Shown here piece after piece: positions 8,562 to 16,995 of a DNA stretch of 64,000 nt. The notes beneath the pieces are model-generated. The model did no database searches, was not told where the DNA came from, and worked only from the letters and a program-made list of their open reading frames with translations. The stretch comes from Thermaerobacter subterraneus DSM 13965 (lineage in GTDB: Bacteria > Bacillota > Sulfobacillia > Thermaerobacterales > Thermaerobacteraceae). Position numbers and translations under genes: made by a program. The stretch lies in contig NZ_JH976535.1 of the NCBI RefSeq assembly GCF_000183545.2, forward strand, positions 1,737,837-1,801,836, in the 5' to 3' direction. The first letter of the stretch is position 1. Every line of letters begins with the position of its first letter.

Positions 8562-9899
8562 TCAGCATTCAGCGGTCGCCATACCAGGACGCCCGGCATG
8601 AGCCGTAGCGAGGGTACTCCAAAGGGGGATCTCGAACCGGCACAGCGGGTCGGTGATGAAGGGCACCGGCCGGGCCGGGTCATAGAGGTAGACGTCCGGC
8701 GGCTCGTCCGTCGCTGGCGGCTCGATGGAGAGCACGCCGTCGCCGAAGCGGCTGTTGGCCCGGCCGCCGCTGCGCAGGTAGAACTTGGTCCACTGGGTGC
8801 GGGCCAGGGGCCACTCGTACTCGTCCCGCCAGTAGTTGGCGCCCATGATGAACAGGCTGACCGGCGGCTCGTCGCCGATGCCGTTGTCGATGCCCTTGAG
8901 CCAGTAATCCAGCCAGCGCAGCTCGTAGCCGTCCAGGTCGATCACGGCGTCAGGGCCGAAGTCCACCTCGCCCAGCTTGCGGCTGGCATTCACCTGGTGC
9001 CCCCAGGGCCCCATGATCAGCTTCTGTCCGCGCCGGGCCCGCTCGCTGGGGGCCTGCCGCACCATGCCGGCAAAGTTCAGGGGCGTGCCGATCTGCTCGT
9101 CGTCGTACCAGCCCGAGACGTGCAGCACCGGCAGGTCGATCTCGTGGAAGCGGTGCTGGTAGCGCAGGGGCTCCCACCACTCGTCCAGCGTGGGGTGGGC
9201 GCAGTCCTCCCGCCAGTGCCGGCTGACGAACCCCGCCGCCTCGTCCATGGTCAAGAGCGGCATGTGCTCGTAGACCTTCATCCAGTCGATCTTGTCCACG
9301 TACTGAAGAACCCGGCCATCGGTCATGCGGTTCCAGCACACGTGCATAGGCCCGGGCGTGCCCGTGGGCCACTCCACGTAGGGGTCCGACGGCGTCACGT
9401 GGACGATCATCGCCTTCAGGTGCGGCGGCTTCTCCAGGGCAGTGAGCCACTGGATGCGGCCAAGATAGGAGCCACCCCAGGTGGCCACGTCACCCGTGGA
9501 CCAGGGCTGGCTAGCCAGCCATTCGATGGCGTCGTAACCGTCCCGGGCGTCGTTACGGTAAGGGACGAACTCCCCCTCCGAGTCCCCCCGCCCGCGCACG
9601 TCCATCCAGACGAAAACATAGCCGTGCTTGGCAAAGAAGTTCCCGTAATGCCAGGCCCGCTGCGAATTCTTGTTGTACGGCGTCCGGGCCAGGACCACGG
9701 GGAAGCGGCCCGGGGCATCGGGGCGATAGATGTCCGCGGAGAGGGTGATTCCGTCCCGCATGGGAACGCGGACGTTGAACTCGTGGCGAACGGGGTAAAC
9801 AGGACGGGATGGATCCCGATTACTGAAGAGGGACGACCGGGACGACGGCGACCCGTTGGAAGCCACGGAGGGTTGGGGCGTATCACCAAGCCAGGCCAA
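8562..9899 (-). pseudogene. CocE/NonD hydrolase, second copy, C-terminally truncated
   Basis: Tandem duplicate of the 5476-7182 hydrolase. From the shared TTG start (9899, behind AAAGGAGG) through PVPFITDPL it is nearly identical to copy 1, including WGGSYLG, SGWYDD and MGPWGH. The next residues, CRFEIPLW, correspond to RFEIDLW about 95 residues further on in copy 1, so most of the jelly-roll domain was deleted at one joint near 8640. The last 15 or so residues then diverge to a new stop. The catalytic triad remains but the product is 445 aa instead of 568. The frame is open 45 codons further upstream to 10034, but homology and the ribosome binding site support 9899. It may be inactive or may be a short form. 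Confidence 0.85.
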
Positions 9900-10096
9900 G
9901 GCGAGTCCTCCTTTCTGCCTTCCGGTGGTAGGACCGGCATCCCACCCGCAGAGCCACGTTTCCGGACCTCCAGCATTGGGGAGGTAGCCAATCTGGCAAC
10001 AGGGCACCACCGTGGAAATCTGTATAGACACCAATCAACAGCTTTCGAGAACATCAATCATTCTTGACAAGTTTTAGATTCACGGAGGAATAGGCG

Positions 10097-10288
10097 TTGG
10101 GTAAGTTGTTCCGCGTTGTCGTCAAGGCCCTGCGCGAAAGCCGTAACGACCGTCCAACCCCGGAAGAGGTTCTTTCCGGTTCCGAGCGAGCCCTCCTAAC
10201 GGAAGCTATGCTGGTGCTCGCGGGAATCACCGCTGTGGGCGGATTGCTGGCCATCTGGTGGATGGTGGAGTCGCTCGGGTTCCGTTGA
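10097..10288 (+). CDS. Small single-pass membrane protein, copy 2 (63 aa)
   Basis: Paralogue of 7304-7495, again 63 aa and again starting at TTG, with GGAGGAA (10084-10090) six bases upstream. The sequence runs MGKLFRVVVKALRES, RPTPEEVLSGSERALL, then a membrane segment (AMLVLAGITAVGGLLAIWWMV). About half of the residues match copy 1, with the KALR, RPTPE and WW elements kept, while the adjacent CocE copies are almost identical. The gene is followed 23 bp later by a strong bidirectional terminator. Function unknown; conserved length and motifs argue that it is translated. Confidence 0.75.
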   Translation: MGKLFRVVVKALRESRNDRPTPEEVLSGSERALLTEAMLVLAGITAVGGLLAIWWMVESLGFR

Positions 10289-10311
10289 AGGCACCTAGAC
10301 CCTAGAAAAAG

Positions 10312-10335
10312 TGCCGGTCAAACTCAGGACCGGCA
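10312..10335. terminator. Bidirectional rho-independent terminator
   Basis: Stem TGCCGGTC (10312-10319) and GACCGGCA (10328-10335) with loop AAACTCAG. TTTCTTT follows on the plus strand and, read from the minus strand, TTTTTC follows the other side. It lies between the convergent 63-aa membrane protein gene and BY-kinase copy 2 and can end transcription from both. Confidence 0.85.
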
Positions 10336-10408
10336 TTTCTTTATCTCTATCTCTACCGTGTTCTCCTTTTGGCCAGCGGCTCGCTTGGCTACCCCCCGAC
10401 CTCCGACC

Positions 10409-11170
10409 TCAGCGCCGCCGGTAATAACGGGCGTAATAACCCATCCGCTTGAGTGGCACGTCGTTCAGGATGACCCCCAGAATGCGGGCGCCGACCTTCT
10501 CCAGAGCCTCCTTAGCCTTCTGAGACTGCACGTAGTCAGAGTTCTCGGCACTGACCACCAGAATCACGCCATCCACCTGCGGTGCCAGTACCAGGGGATC
10601 CGCCACCATACCTGGCGGCGGAGTATCATAGATCACGACCTCATAATCATTGATCAGCCCGGTGAATAGCTCCTGGGCGCGACGTGACCCCAGCAGCTCT
10701 GCCGGGTTGGGCGGTGTCGGACCGGCGGGCAGGACCCACAGGTTCTTGGCACGGGGCACAGGCTGCAGCGCCTCTTCCAGGGTGCAGGAACCAGCAAGGA
10801 CCGCGGAGAGGCCATACACGTTCGGCAGCCCGAACAGTGCCGACTGCACCGGCCGCCGCATGTCTGCATCGACGAGAACGGTTGCTTTCCCGGCGTTGGC
10901 GAAGCTCAAAGCCAGGTTCGCGGCAGTCAGAGACTTACCTTCCCCCGGCAGTCCGCTGGTGATCATGATACTACGAAGCGGCTTGTCTACTGCTAGGTAC
11001 TGCAGATTCGTACGGACGAGCCGGTAGGCCTCCACGGCCGGGGAATGCGACTGTAGCCCGCCCAAAAAGCCGGCTTCGTGACCTTCATCCGCAGCACGGA
11101 ACCGCTCCGAGCCGCTCGACCGGTACCGTAAAGCCAGGTTTTGGTGCTCAGCTCCGAAAGCTTCCGCCAA
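10409..11170 (-). CDS. BY-type tyrosine kinase (CpsD/CapB-like), copy 2
   Basis: Autophosphorylating tyrosine kinase (253 aa) for exopolysaccharide control. Walker A is SGLPGEGKS, Walker A' is VLVDADMRRP, Walker B is VVIYDTPPP and the Tyr-rich tail is YYARYYRRR. Start TTG 11170 lies behind AAGGGAGG, 15 bp after the stop of the Wzz-like gene. The Wzz C-terminal cytoplasmic tail normally activates such split kinases, so this is the copy with an obvious partner. It differs from copy 1 mainly in the first 40 residues and a dozen substitutions. Confidence 0.93.
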   Translation of the reverse strand: MAEAFGAEHQNLALRYRSSGSERFRAADEGHEAGFLGGLQSHSPAVEAYRLVRTNLQYLAVDKPLRSIMITSGLPGEGKSLTAANLALSFANAGKATVLVDADMRRPVQSALFGLPNVYGLSAVLAGSCTLEEALQPVPRAKNLWVLPAGPTPPNPAELLGSRRAQELFTGLINDYEVVIYDTPPPGMVADPLVLAPQVDGVILVVSAENSDYVQSQKAKEALEKVGARILGVILNDVPLKRMGYYARYYRRR

Positions 11171-11185
11171 GGCGGCGCCTCCCTT

Positions 11186-11863
11186 CTACAGGTCAATATG
11201 CGGGATCACGCCGAGGACGGGCAAGCCAAGTCGCCTTTCGACGGCAACCTCGTCCCTGATGCGGCGGTCGAACATCTCCAACGCAAAGATAACTCCGGTC
11301 CCCACCATGAGGCCTAACACCGACGCCAGCACAAGCTCTAGCACTGGCCGCGGAGTCACGGGCTTCTCCGGCGGTGCCGCGGGATCGAGCAGGACGAGCC
11401 GCTCTTCCTGCATAACGTCCGCCGCCACACGCGTCATAACCTGTGCCGCGGCGGTGGCGATCCAGGCCGATTCTGCGGGCGACCCTGCCCGAACCACGAC
11501 ATCCAACGTTTGTGATTCCTCGTGTGCTTCAATCCGAACCCTCCTTCGGTACTCACTCGGGGACCAATCTAGCTTGAGCTCTTGTAGAACAGCAACCATA
11601 ACCCTCCGACTGGACAGGATTTCCTGATAGGCCGGGACCAAGTTGCGGTACAGTTGCAACGTTTGCAAATCCGTGACCGCCTCGTTAGGAGCCAGGACGA
11701 TGAGCCGGGCCTTGGCTTCGAACTCGGGCGTAACAATTATGATTCGCACCACCGCCACCAGAATAGAGAAGACTACCAATAGCGCCACGGTTCGCCAGCG
11801 CCGGAATATGGGCGACATCAAGTCGCCAACCGAAACACTGGCATCCCCAACTTCCCAACTCAA
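11186..11863 (-). CDS. Wzz/CapA-type chain-length regulator and kinase activator
   Basis: Membrane protein of 225 aa with two transmembrane segments (about 24-44, VALLVVFSILVAVVRIIIV; and about 178-198, LELVLASVLGLMVGTGVIFA) flanking an extracytoplasmic domain. A proline-rich PAAPPEKPVTPRP motif precedes the second segment, as in Wzz proteins, and a short cytoplasmic tail could contact the BY-kinase. It controls polysaccharide chain length with the kinase and polymerase. TTG 11863 is the likely start, with GAGGTGG upstream. It is first in a two-gene unit with kinase copy 2. Upstream the GC content falls sharply. Confidence 0.88.
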   Translation of the reverse strand: MSWEVGDASVSVGDLMSPIFRRWRTVALLVVFSILVAVVRIIIVTPEFEAKARLIVLAPNEAVTDLQTLQLYRNLVPAYQEILSSRRVMVAVLQELKLDWSPSEYRRRVRIEAHEESQTLDVVVRAGSPAESAWIATAAAQVMTRVAADVMQEERLVLLDPAAPPEKPVTPRPVLELVLASVLGLMVGTGVIFALEMFDRRIRDEVAVERRLGLPVLGVIPHIDL

Positions 11864-12109
11864 CTAGACCACCTCGCATCACAATAAAGCCTACATACCT
11901 AAAGGACTCACCTGCAACATTCATTCACAATAATACCGGTACCCGGCCCCTTCCTTTGAACCTAGAACCCTTTTTCTCTCGCCTTCGGTCCTTCCCAAAC
12001 TCCAACATCCTGTCGCGTGCAAGTTCTCAATCTCACAGCACCCGCGAAGGGACCGTAAACCTTGCATTCAGAACCACTTCCACCACAACGCCACTAATTA
12101 GTCGTCATG

Positions 12110-13015
12110 TTACCACCATAGCCTTCCATAATGCTGCCTTAAGTATTTCATTGCCCTTCTAGACAGAATACGCCTGGGTTGCGGGGCACCAATCCCCTCT
12201 TTAATTGCTACCCAAACCATGTCTGGTCGTCGGTACCGAACCATCAATTCGGAACCCATATAGACTATCCATGACACCAGGTACACTACTCTATAAGGAA
12301 GCGGTAGGTACCTTCTACCAACCCACAGATGATTGCGCAAGCCATAGAATGCTTTCCATTCTCTTGAATAACTGCTCGTGGCCACGCAATGCCGAACCTT
12401 AATTCTGGGATTATAAAGGATAGTCCATCCGGTTTCGATTAGCCGAAATGCTAAGTCCAACTCTTCGCATCCATACTTCATGTCCGCACCATACAATCCC
12501 ACAGCATTCAAAACGGCACGCCGAACGGCATAACCTCCACCGTTGAAATAGGAAACATACCCTTCCTGACTGACGATATTCGGATCCCGCCGTATCGCTA
12601 GCCTCGAAAACGGCACGTGTAACGTGCCACCTGGATCGTCGTAAATGTAGAATGCAATAAGACCAATAGAGCTGTCGCGGTCAAGCGCATTAACAACCTG
12701 CACCAGCGCATCATCATCGACAAATGCTGCGTCATCGTCTAGTACGACTAATACAGAGCCCTTTGCTTCCTCAGCCAGACGATTACGTGCTCCAGAAACC
12801 CCCAACCGAGCGTCGGTACGTACATATCGTATAGGTAAACTCTCCGAAAAACTTTCAGCGACCTCGCGAGCACTAATTTCTGGCGCATCATCTAGCACCA
12901 CTACCTCTACATTCCAACCTGGCGGACGTGCCTGCCGAGCAACACTAGAAAGACAGTACCTTAGCGCATCAGGACGATTCCTCGTAGCGATTAACACCGA
13001 CAAAGCCCTTACCAT
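12110..13015 (-). CDS. Glycosyltransferase family 2
   Basis: GT-A fold glycosyltransferase, 301 aa, probably adding a sugar to a lipid-linked polysaccharide repeat at the inner membrane face. Residues 5-110 show the GT2 pattern: SVLIATRNRPDALRYCL, VVVLDDAP, ARLGVSGARNRL and the metal-binding LDDDAAF. The acceptor side has NGGGYAVRR and CEELDLAFRL (ExDL). A hydrophobic patch near residue 245 (YRVVYLVSWIVYMGSE) may associate with the membrane. ATG 13015 follows GGGAG with 7-nt spacing. It overlaps the upstream membrane protein gene by 47 bp. GC content is near half, far below the flanks, suggesting transfer. Confidence 0.9.
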   Translation of the reverse strand: MVRALSVLIATRNRPDALRYCLSSVARQARPPGWNVEVVVLDDAPEISAREVAESFSESLPIRYVRTDARLGVSGARNRLAEEAKGSVLVVLDDDAAFVDDDALVQVVNALDRDSSIGLIAFYIYDDPGGTLHVPFSRLAIRRDPNIVSQEGYVSYFNGGGYAVRRAVLNAVGLYGADMKYGCEELDLAFRLIETGWTILYNPRIKVRHCVATSSYSREWKAFYGLRNHLWVGRRYLPLPYRVVYLVSWIVYMGSELMVRYRRPDMVWVAIKEGIGAPQPRRILSRRAMKYLRQHYGRLWW

Positions 13016-14150
13016 TCGACCACTCCCTTCTCACGCTTTCTCCGCCCAATCTCGACTTCCGGATAATGTTACGAATGCCATGCTCAATGCCGCTCGCAGC
13101 TGGAGGTAGAAGCATCAAGATAACAGGCATTCTGTGTCGTACCGCGCCCACTACATGGTACTCCACGATCGCCATTGAGATAGCCACCATCGCCACGCAC
13201 GCCATCCACACCGTCTCCCTACGTTGCTTTTGAGTGACAAAAGAACAAAGACCGGCCAAAATCACCAAGCTCGAAAAGACGGCATCCAAGGCCGCTACCA
13301 CCATTTGAAACGGTCTATCACTAGTACCGAACGGCGACAGCAAGAACCAAAGCAACAGCTTTGGAGCATCTTTGACTACGTCCACCCACGATGTCCATTG
13401 GACTTGGCCATATACCTTGTCCTCACCGTACCGGATGACTGCATAGTTCCTTTCCCAGGCAATCCTCTCAGGGGAGAGAAGATGATCGAGGTTCAACAAG
13501 CCCATTACCCACCGCCCGGCCCACACCATTGCTACGCTACCGAAGACCAACATTGGAATTCGCCACTGAGACTTTATTCTTGCAACCACAAAAACCAGAT
13601 GAACTAACAGGACTACAGGTAAAAACTCGGGCCGCAACAGTACGACGCACAATCCGCCCATAACCGCCATAAACAGATGCATACCTGTGCCACGCGACGC
13701 TCCGTAGATAAATAGAGACCACGTCATCAAGAACATCGACTCCCGAACAGGCGCACTGCTGTATCGTGCGAGCGCTGGCCACAATAAAAACAGCATACCG
13801 AAAATAAACAATACTCTAACGTTAGCCCTCAAAGCCAACTCGCGATATGCCAGCCACGAAACACCGGCGGTTAACGCATTAAAAACTCCGTTAAGCATGA
13901 CAGAGACTATGGGATCCGGCCCAAACGCCAATTGCAAAGGAGCATAGACTACATAATAGAATCGGACGGCCAAATTGTCAGTTCTCAGCCCATCTACGAA
14001 TTGGCTCATGTACAGCTTACTATCCGGGATATCTGGTGCCATTGCCATAGCATTTTGCACGATATAGAGCAACACTGGTGCCAGAGAGATGAGAATGAAT
14101 AACATCACACACGCGTTTTGAGTCGACTGTCCCCCAATCGTTCGTTCCAT
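12969..14150 (-). CDS. Multi-pass membrane protein in polysaccharide cluster
   Basis: Hydrophobic protein of about 393 aa with roughly 9-10 membrane segments (for example VMLFILISLAPVLLYIV, VLFIFGMLFLLWPALA, LCVVLLRPEFLPVVLLVHLVFVV). A charged loop between central segments contains RYGEDKVYGQ. The overall design and the place between GT2 and GT4 genes fit a Wzy-like polymerase or an ArnT/GT39-like membrane glycosyltransferase, but I do not recognise a decisive motif. ATG 14150 has GAGG five bases upstream; a GTG at 14192 in the same frame lacks one. The 3' end overlaps the following GT2 gene by 47 bp. Low GC like its neighbours. Confidence 0.75.
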   Translation of the reverse strand: MERTIGGQSTQNACVMLFILISLAPVLLYIVQNAMAMAPDIPDSKLYMSQFVDGLRTDNLAVRFYYVVYAPLQLAFGPDPIVSVMLNGVFNALTAGVSWLAYRELALRANVRVLFIFGMLFLLWPALARYSSAPVRESMFLMTWSLFIYGASRGTGMHLFMAVMGGLCVVLLRPEFLPVVLLVHLVFVVARIKSQWRIPMLVFGSVAMVWAGRWVMGLLNLDHLLSPERIAWERNYAVIRYGEDKVYGQVQWTSWVDVVKDAPKLLLWFLLSPFGTSDRPFQMVVAALDAVFSSLVILAGLCSFVTQKQRRETVWMACVAMVAISMAIVEYHVVGAVRHRMPVILMLLPPAASGIEHGIRNIIRKSRLGGESVRREWSNGKGFVGVNRYEESS

Positions 14151-14184
14151 ATTGACCTCACCGAACGCCCTCATCTGCAGCGTG

Positions 14185-15294
14185 TCATTCACCGACTAGC
14201 ATTTGAATCAGTTCAAGGTACCTCGTCACTGCCGCTTGATACGAAAACTCCTGAGCACGCTCAATCAACACAGACCTATTATGATCTTCACTCAAGGCAC
14301 TGAGCATCGCATCACTCAGAGCTTCGGCGTCTCCAACAGGCACAAGCCTACCATAGACGCCCCCAGCTAAAATCTCGCGTGGACCGTGAGGACAATCTGT
14401 TGACACAACGGGGAGACCGGCCGCCAACGCCTCTACCAGCACCATGGCGAATCCTTCCCATCTGGAAGACAACACGAACAAATCTGCACGTGCAAAATAT
14501 TTATATGGGTTCGAAACAAAGCCAGCCAACCATACAGATGACTCGAGCCGCAACTCGTGAACAAGGGCCTCAAGTTGCGGGCGTTCCTCACCTTCACCGA
14601 GAATCACTAGTCTCATAGGCGTTTTCCGACAACTCTTTGCAAATGCTCTAATCAGGTTCGGAAAGTCCTTCGCTTTCGTAAGGCGGCCGGCCCCTATTAC
14701 CACCGGGATGTCCTGGTCGTCCTGAAACCATGGGTGATCTACGGATTCCCTCATTAATAACTCCATCTCGGGAGTTACGACGGGATTGTAAATCACATAC
14801 GTCTTATCCTCAGGCAACCCATGAGCCAATAAATCCCTCTTCACCCCCTCCGATACCGCCACAATAGCATCCGCTTCGGCATAGAATCGCCGAACAAGCA
14901 TTGGCATGACACGTCCCTGCAAATTTCTCGCATTTTTCGAATGAATTGAGAGCGTGCTATGCTCGGTCACGACCACCTTACACTCACTCTTCGCCATACG
15001 ACGCGCCAACAAAGCCACGATGTTGGCGTGGTCCAACGCCGAAATCAATATGCTTGGCCTGACTTCGTTAAGGTATCGTACCAGCGGCCTTATTGCCAAT
15101 AAGGTTCGCCGGACATTCAACTCGATCAGCCGTACACCCGGGGCCAGATATTCGCGCATTGGACCATTTCCATCAAGGACAACTAAATCTACCGTTACAC
15201 CGCTCTCCGTGAAGCCGCGGGCCAAGTGTACAAATACTCGTTCCGCACCAGCTCCTCCAAGGTTCGGTATGAACAGAGCTATGCGCTCCACCAT
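14185..15294 (-). CDS. Glycosyltransferase family 4
   Basis: GT-B glycosyltransferase (369 aa). The N-terminal half starts IALFIPNLGGAGAERVFVHL, the usual acceptor-side GT4 opening. The C-terminal half binds the nucleotide sugar: VIGAGRLTKAKDFPNLI, LVILGEGEERPQLE and the E-x7-E motif in SSRWEGFAMVLVEALAAG. It likely transfers a hexose onto the growing lipid-linked unit. ATG 15294 follows GGAGG with 5-nt spacing; an in-frame start 11 codons upstream lacks such a site. It ends 34 bp before the membrane protein gene. Low GC and AT-rich codons set it apart from the genome. Confidence 0.92.
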   Translation of the reverse strand: MVERIALFIPNLGGAGAERVFVHLARGFTESGVTVDLVVLDGNGPMREYLAPGVRLIELNVRRTLLAIRPLVRYLNEVRPSILISALDHANIVALLARRMAKSECKVVVTEHSTLSIHSKNARNLQGRVMPMLVRRFYAEADAIVAVSEGVKRDLLAHGLPEDKTYVIYNPVVTPEMELLMRESVDHPWFQDDQDIPVVIGAGRLTKAKDFPNLIRAFAKSCRKTPMRLVILGEGEERPQLEALVHELRLESSVWLAGFVSNPYKYFARADLFVLSSRWEGFAMVLVEALAAGLPVVSTDCPHGPREILAGGVYGRLVPVGDAEALSDAMLSALSEDHNRSVLIERAQEFSYQAAVTRYLELIQMLVGE

Positions 15295-15627
15295 CGCCGC
15301 CTCCAATTGCGTCTTCAATTCTAGCAACCTGAGTAATGCCGCGCCGTGTACGCCGTTGTCCTATGACTTAACGTTTTCCTTGCAGCCCCTTCCCAGCAAC
15401 ATTACGGTACACCAAGCTATAAATTCTCCTCTCCTTACGGAACTTGAGCTTTACTACGTCGTCTAACGTCATGATTTCCCCGTTCTACAGAAACATGAGC
15501 AAAAACCAATACCTGTCAAACGTTTTATCGTGCGACGATCCCGTGGCCGGGGTCAACGCCGCTGTGGATAACCCACAGTCATATACTGCCATGAAAACCT
15601 GGATAACCATCACGCTAACACTTTCTT
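15295..15627. other. AT-rich intergenic stretch without recognisable gene
   Basis: About 330 bp between the GT4 start and the next gene's stop. All frames are broken and no family motif or terminator with a T-tract is visible. It probably holds the promoter and leader of the GT4 gene. Confidence 0.5.
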
Positions 15628-16464
15628 CTAACCGGCGTGCCGTCCGTGTACCATGCGTGTATGAATGCATTGAGCAACGCGCATGAACGGAGAACTTAAA
15701 GGTGCGAAGGCCCCAATATATATCATGATGGACAACGGCACCATCCATGTCGCATGATTCCACGCAATTCGAACAGCAGTCTTGGCTGCTGTTCGAAAAC
15801 GCATTTGTGCAGCAATACTGCCGCGGAAGTATTGACCCTTGTGGCGACGGTGCCGCGCTACGATTACAGGTAAGCACGACACTGGCCCGTATCGCATACA
15901 CCGCTCGATGGCATCGTAATCAATTGCACAGCTTAACGTCTCATCAAAACCACCAATCAATGACAATATCTCCCGTCGATACATTACTGTGGAGTGAACA
16001 ATAGGATTTCCCAAAGAAAGCAGGCTCTTAATGCGCCAACCACCTTCGGGCGGGCACCGCCTTCCAAGGATACGACCATTTTCGTCAATCAGTTCAGCCC
16101 ATCCGCCTACCAATACAACATTGGGATTGCTACGCAAAAATTCCACCTGAACTTCGAGGCGATTGTTCACAGATATATCATCCGCGTCGTTGACGGCAAC
16201 AAAAATCCCACGACAGTGTCGCAGCCCCAGATTCAACGCAGCGGCCCGCCCCACGCGCTGAGCGCATATCATCCTGAAACGTTTGTCTCTTTCGATATAG
16301 GATTGGATGATTTCTCTGGACCGGTCCGTCGATCCATCGTCGACGATTACTACTTCAAAGTCACGAAAGGTCTGATTCCTCAACGACTCAAGGGCATCTG
16401 GTAAATACCTTTCACCATTATAAACAGTCATGAGCACACTCACAGTGGGCATCTTGTGCATCAT
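15628..16464 (-). CDS. Glycosyltransferase family 2
   Basis: GT2 glycosyltransferase of 278 aa. The catalytic fold is clear: PTVSVLMTVYNGERYLPDAL, FEVVIVDDGSTDRS, GRAAALNLGL and NDADDIS as the DxD-type metal site, then GGFDETLSCAIDYD. The C-terminus has one hydrophobic stretch (WMVPLSIMIYIGAFAPL) that may anchor it. ATG 16464 has GGAGATGAGAG upstream. It is the first recognisable gene of the low-GC sub-cluster in the direction of transcription. Confidence 0.92.
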   Translation of the reverse strand: MMHKMPTVSVLMTVYNGERYLPDALESLRNQTFRDFEVVIVDDGSTDRSREIIQSYIERDKRFRMICAQRVGRAAALNLGLRHCRGIFVAVNDADDISVNNRLEVQVEFLRSNPNVVLVGGWAELIDENGRILGRRCPPEGGWRIKSLLSLGNPIVHSTVMYRREILSLIGGFDETLSCAIDYDAIERCMRYGPVSCLPVIVARHRRHKGQYFRGSIAAQMRFRTAAKTAVRIAWNHATWMVPLSIMIYIGAFAPLSSPFMRVAQCIHTRMVHGRHAG

Positions 16465-16529
16465 CTCTCATCTCCATGGCCTCGATCGAGTGCAAACCAA
16501 AGTCCTTAAAGGGTACGCGATCCGTGCTG

Positions 16530-16670
16530 TCAGGTCTCTCGTCCGCGGATCAGCCGCAAAATCTGAAGTGAGAGGCCATGCTCGACTCTCCAACGGTAAC
16601 GCCTCCAAAGTCTCCGTGCCCCTATATTTGCACCCATAGAATGATCCATTCGCCCTGAAAGCCAATACAT
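16530..16670 (-). other. Possible small ORF or remnant (46 aa)
   Basis: ATG 16670 to TGA 16530 encodes a basic peptide beginning MYWLSGRMDHSMGANIGA, followed by an Arg/Trp-rich stretch and QILRLIRGRET. It is in a different frame from the longer open frame at the same place. No ribosome binding site is obvious and the frame is closed by a stop shortly upstream. It may be the tail of a lost polysaccharide gene or a chance ORF. The rest of the gap, 16671-16995, shows nothing else. Confidence 0.25.
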
Positions 16671-16995
16671 CACATACCGAATCGAGTAACCGCCTTCCCG
16701 CCCCTACTCGGTTTCTATGGCGGGGTAGTGCTACGGTGTGCCAAGTCTCTCTAGGATCTAGACTCGTCATGCACATTCCATATCTGGTTAATCAATTCCG
16801 GATATCGACGCTGAACAACCGCCTTGTTAATGCGTAGTTACCGTTCGAGTCAAAAGCAGAACACCTAGCCCAAGTCCCCATCTAATTTAGAGCAAGTCCC
16901 ACCCTAAATCCTGCCCGTCATCAGTGCACGCCCCGTACGTTAACCCCCGTGTGCGTATACGAGAGTAACACACTCGCCACATAGTGGGGAGAGAC

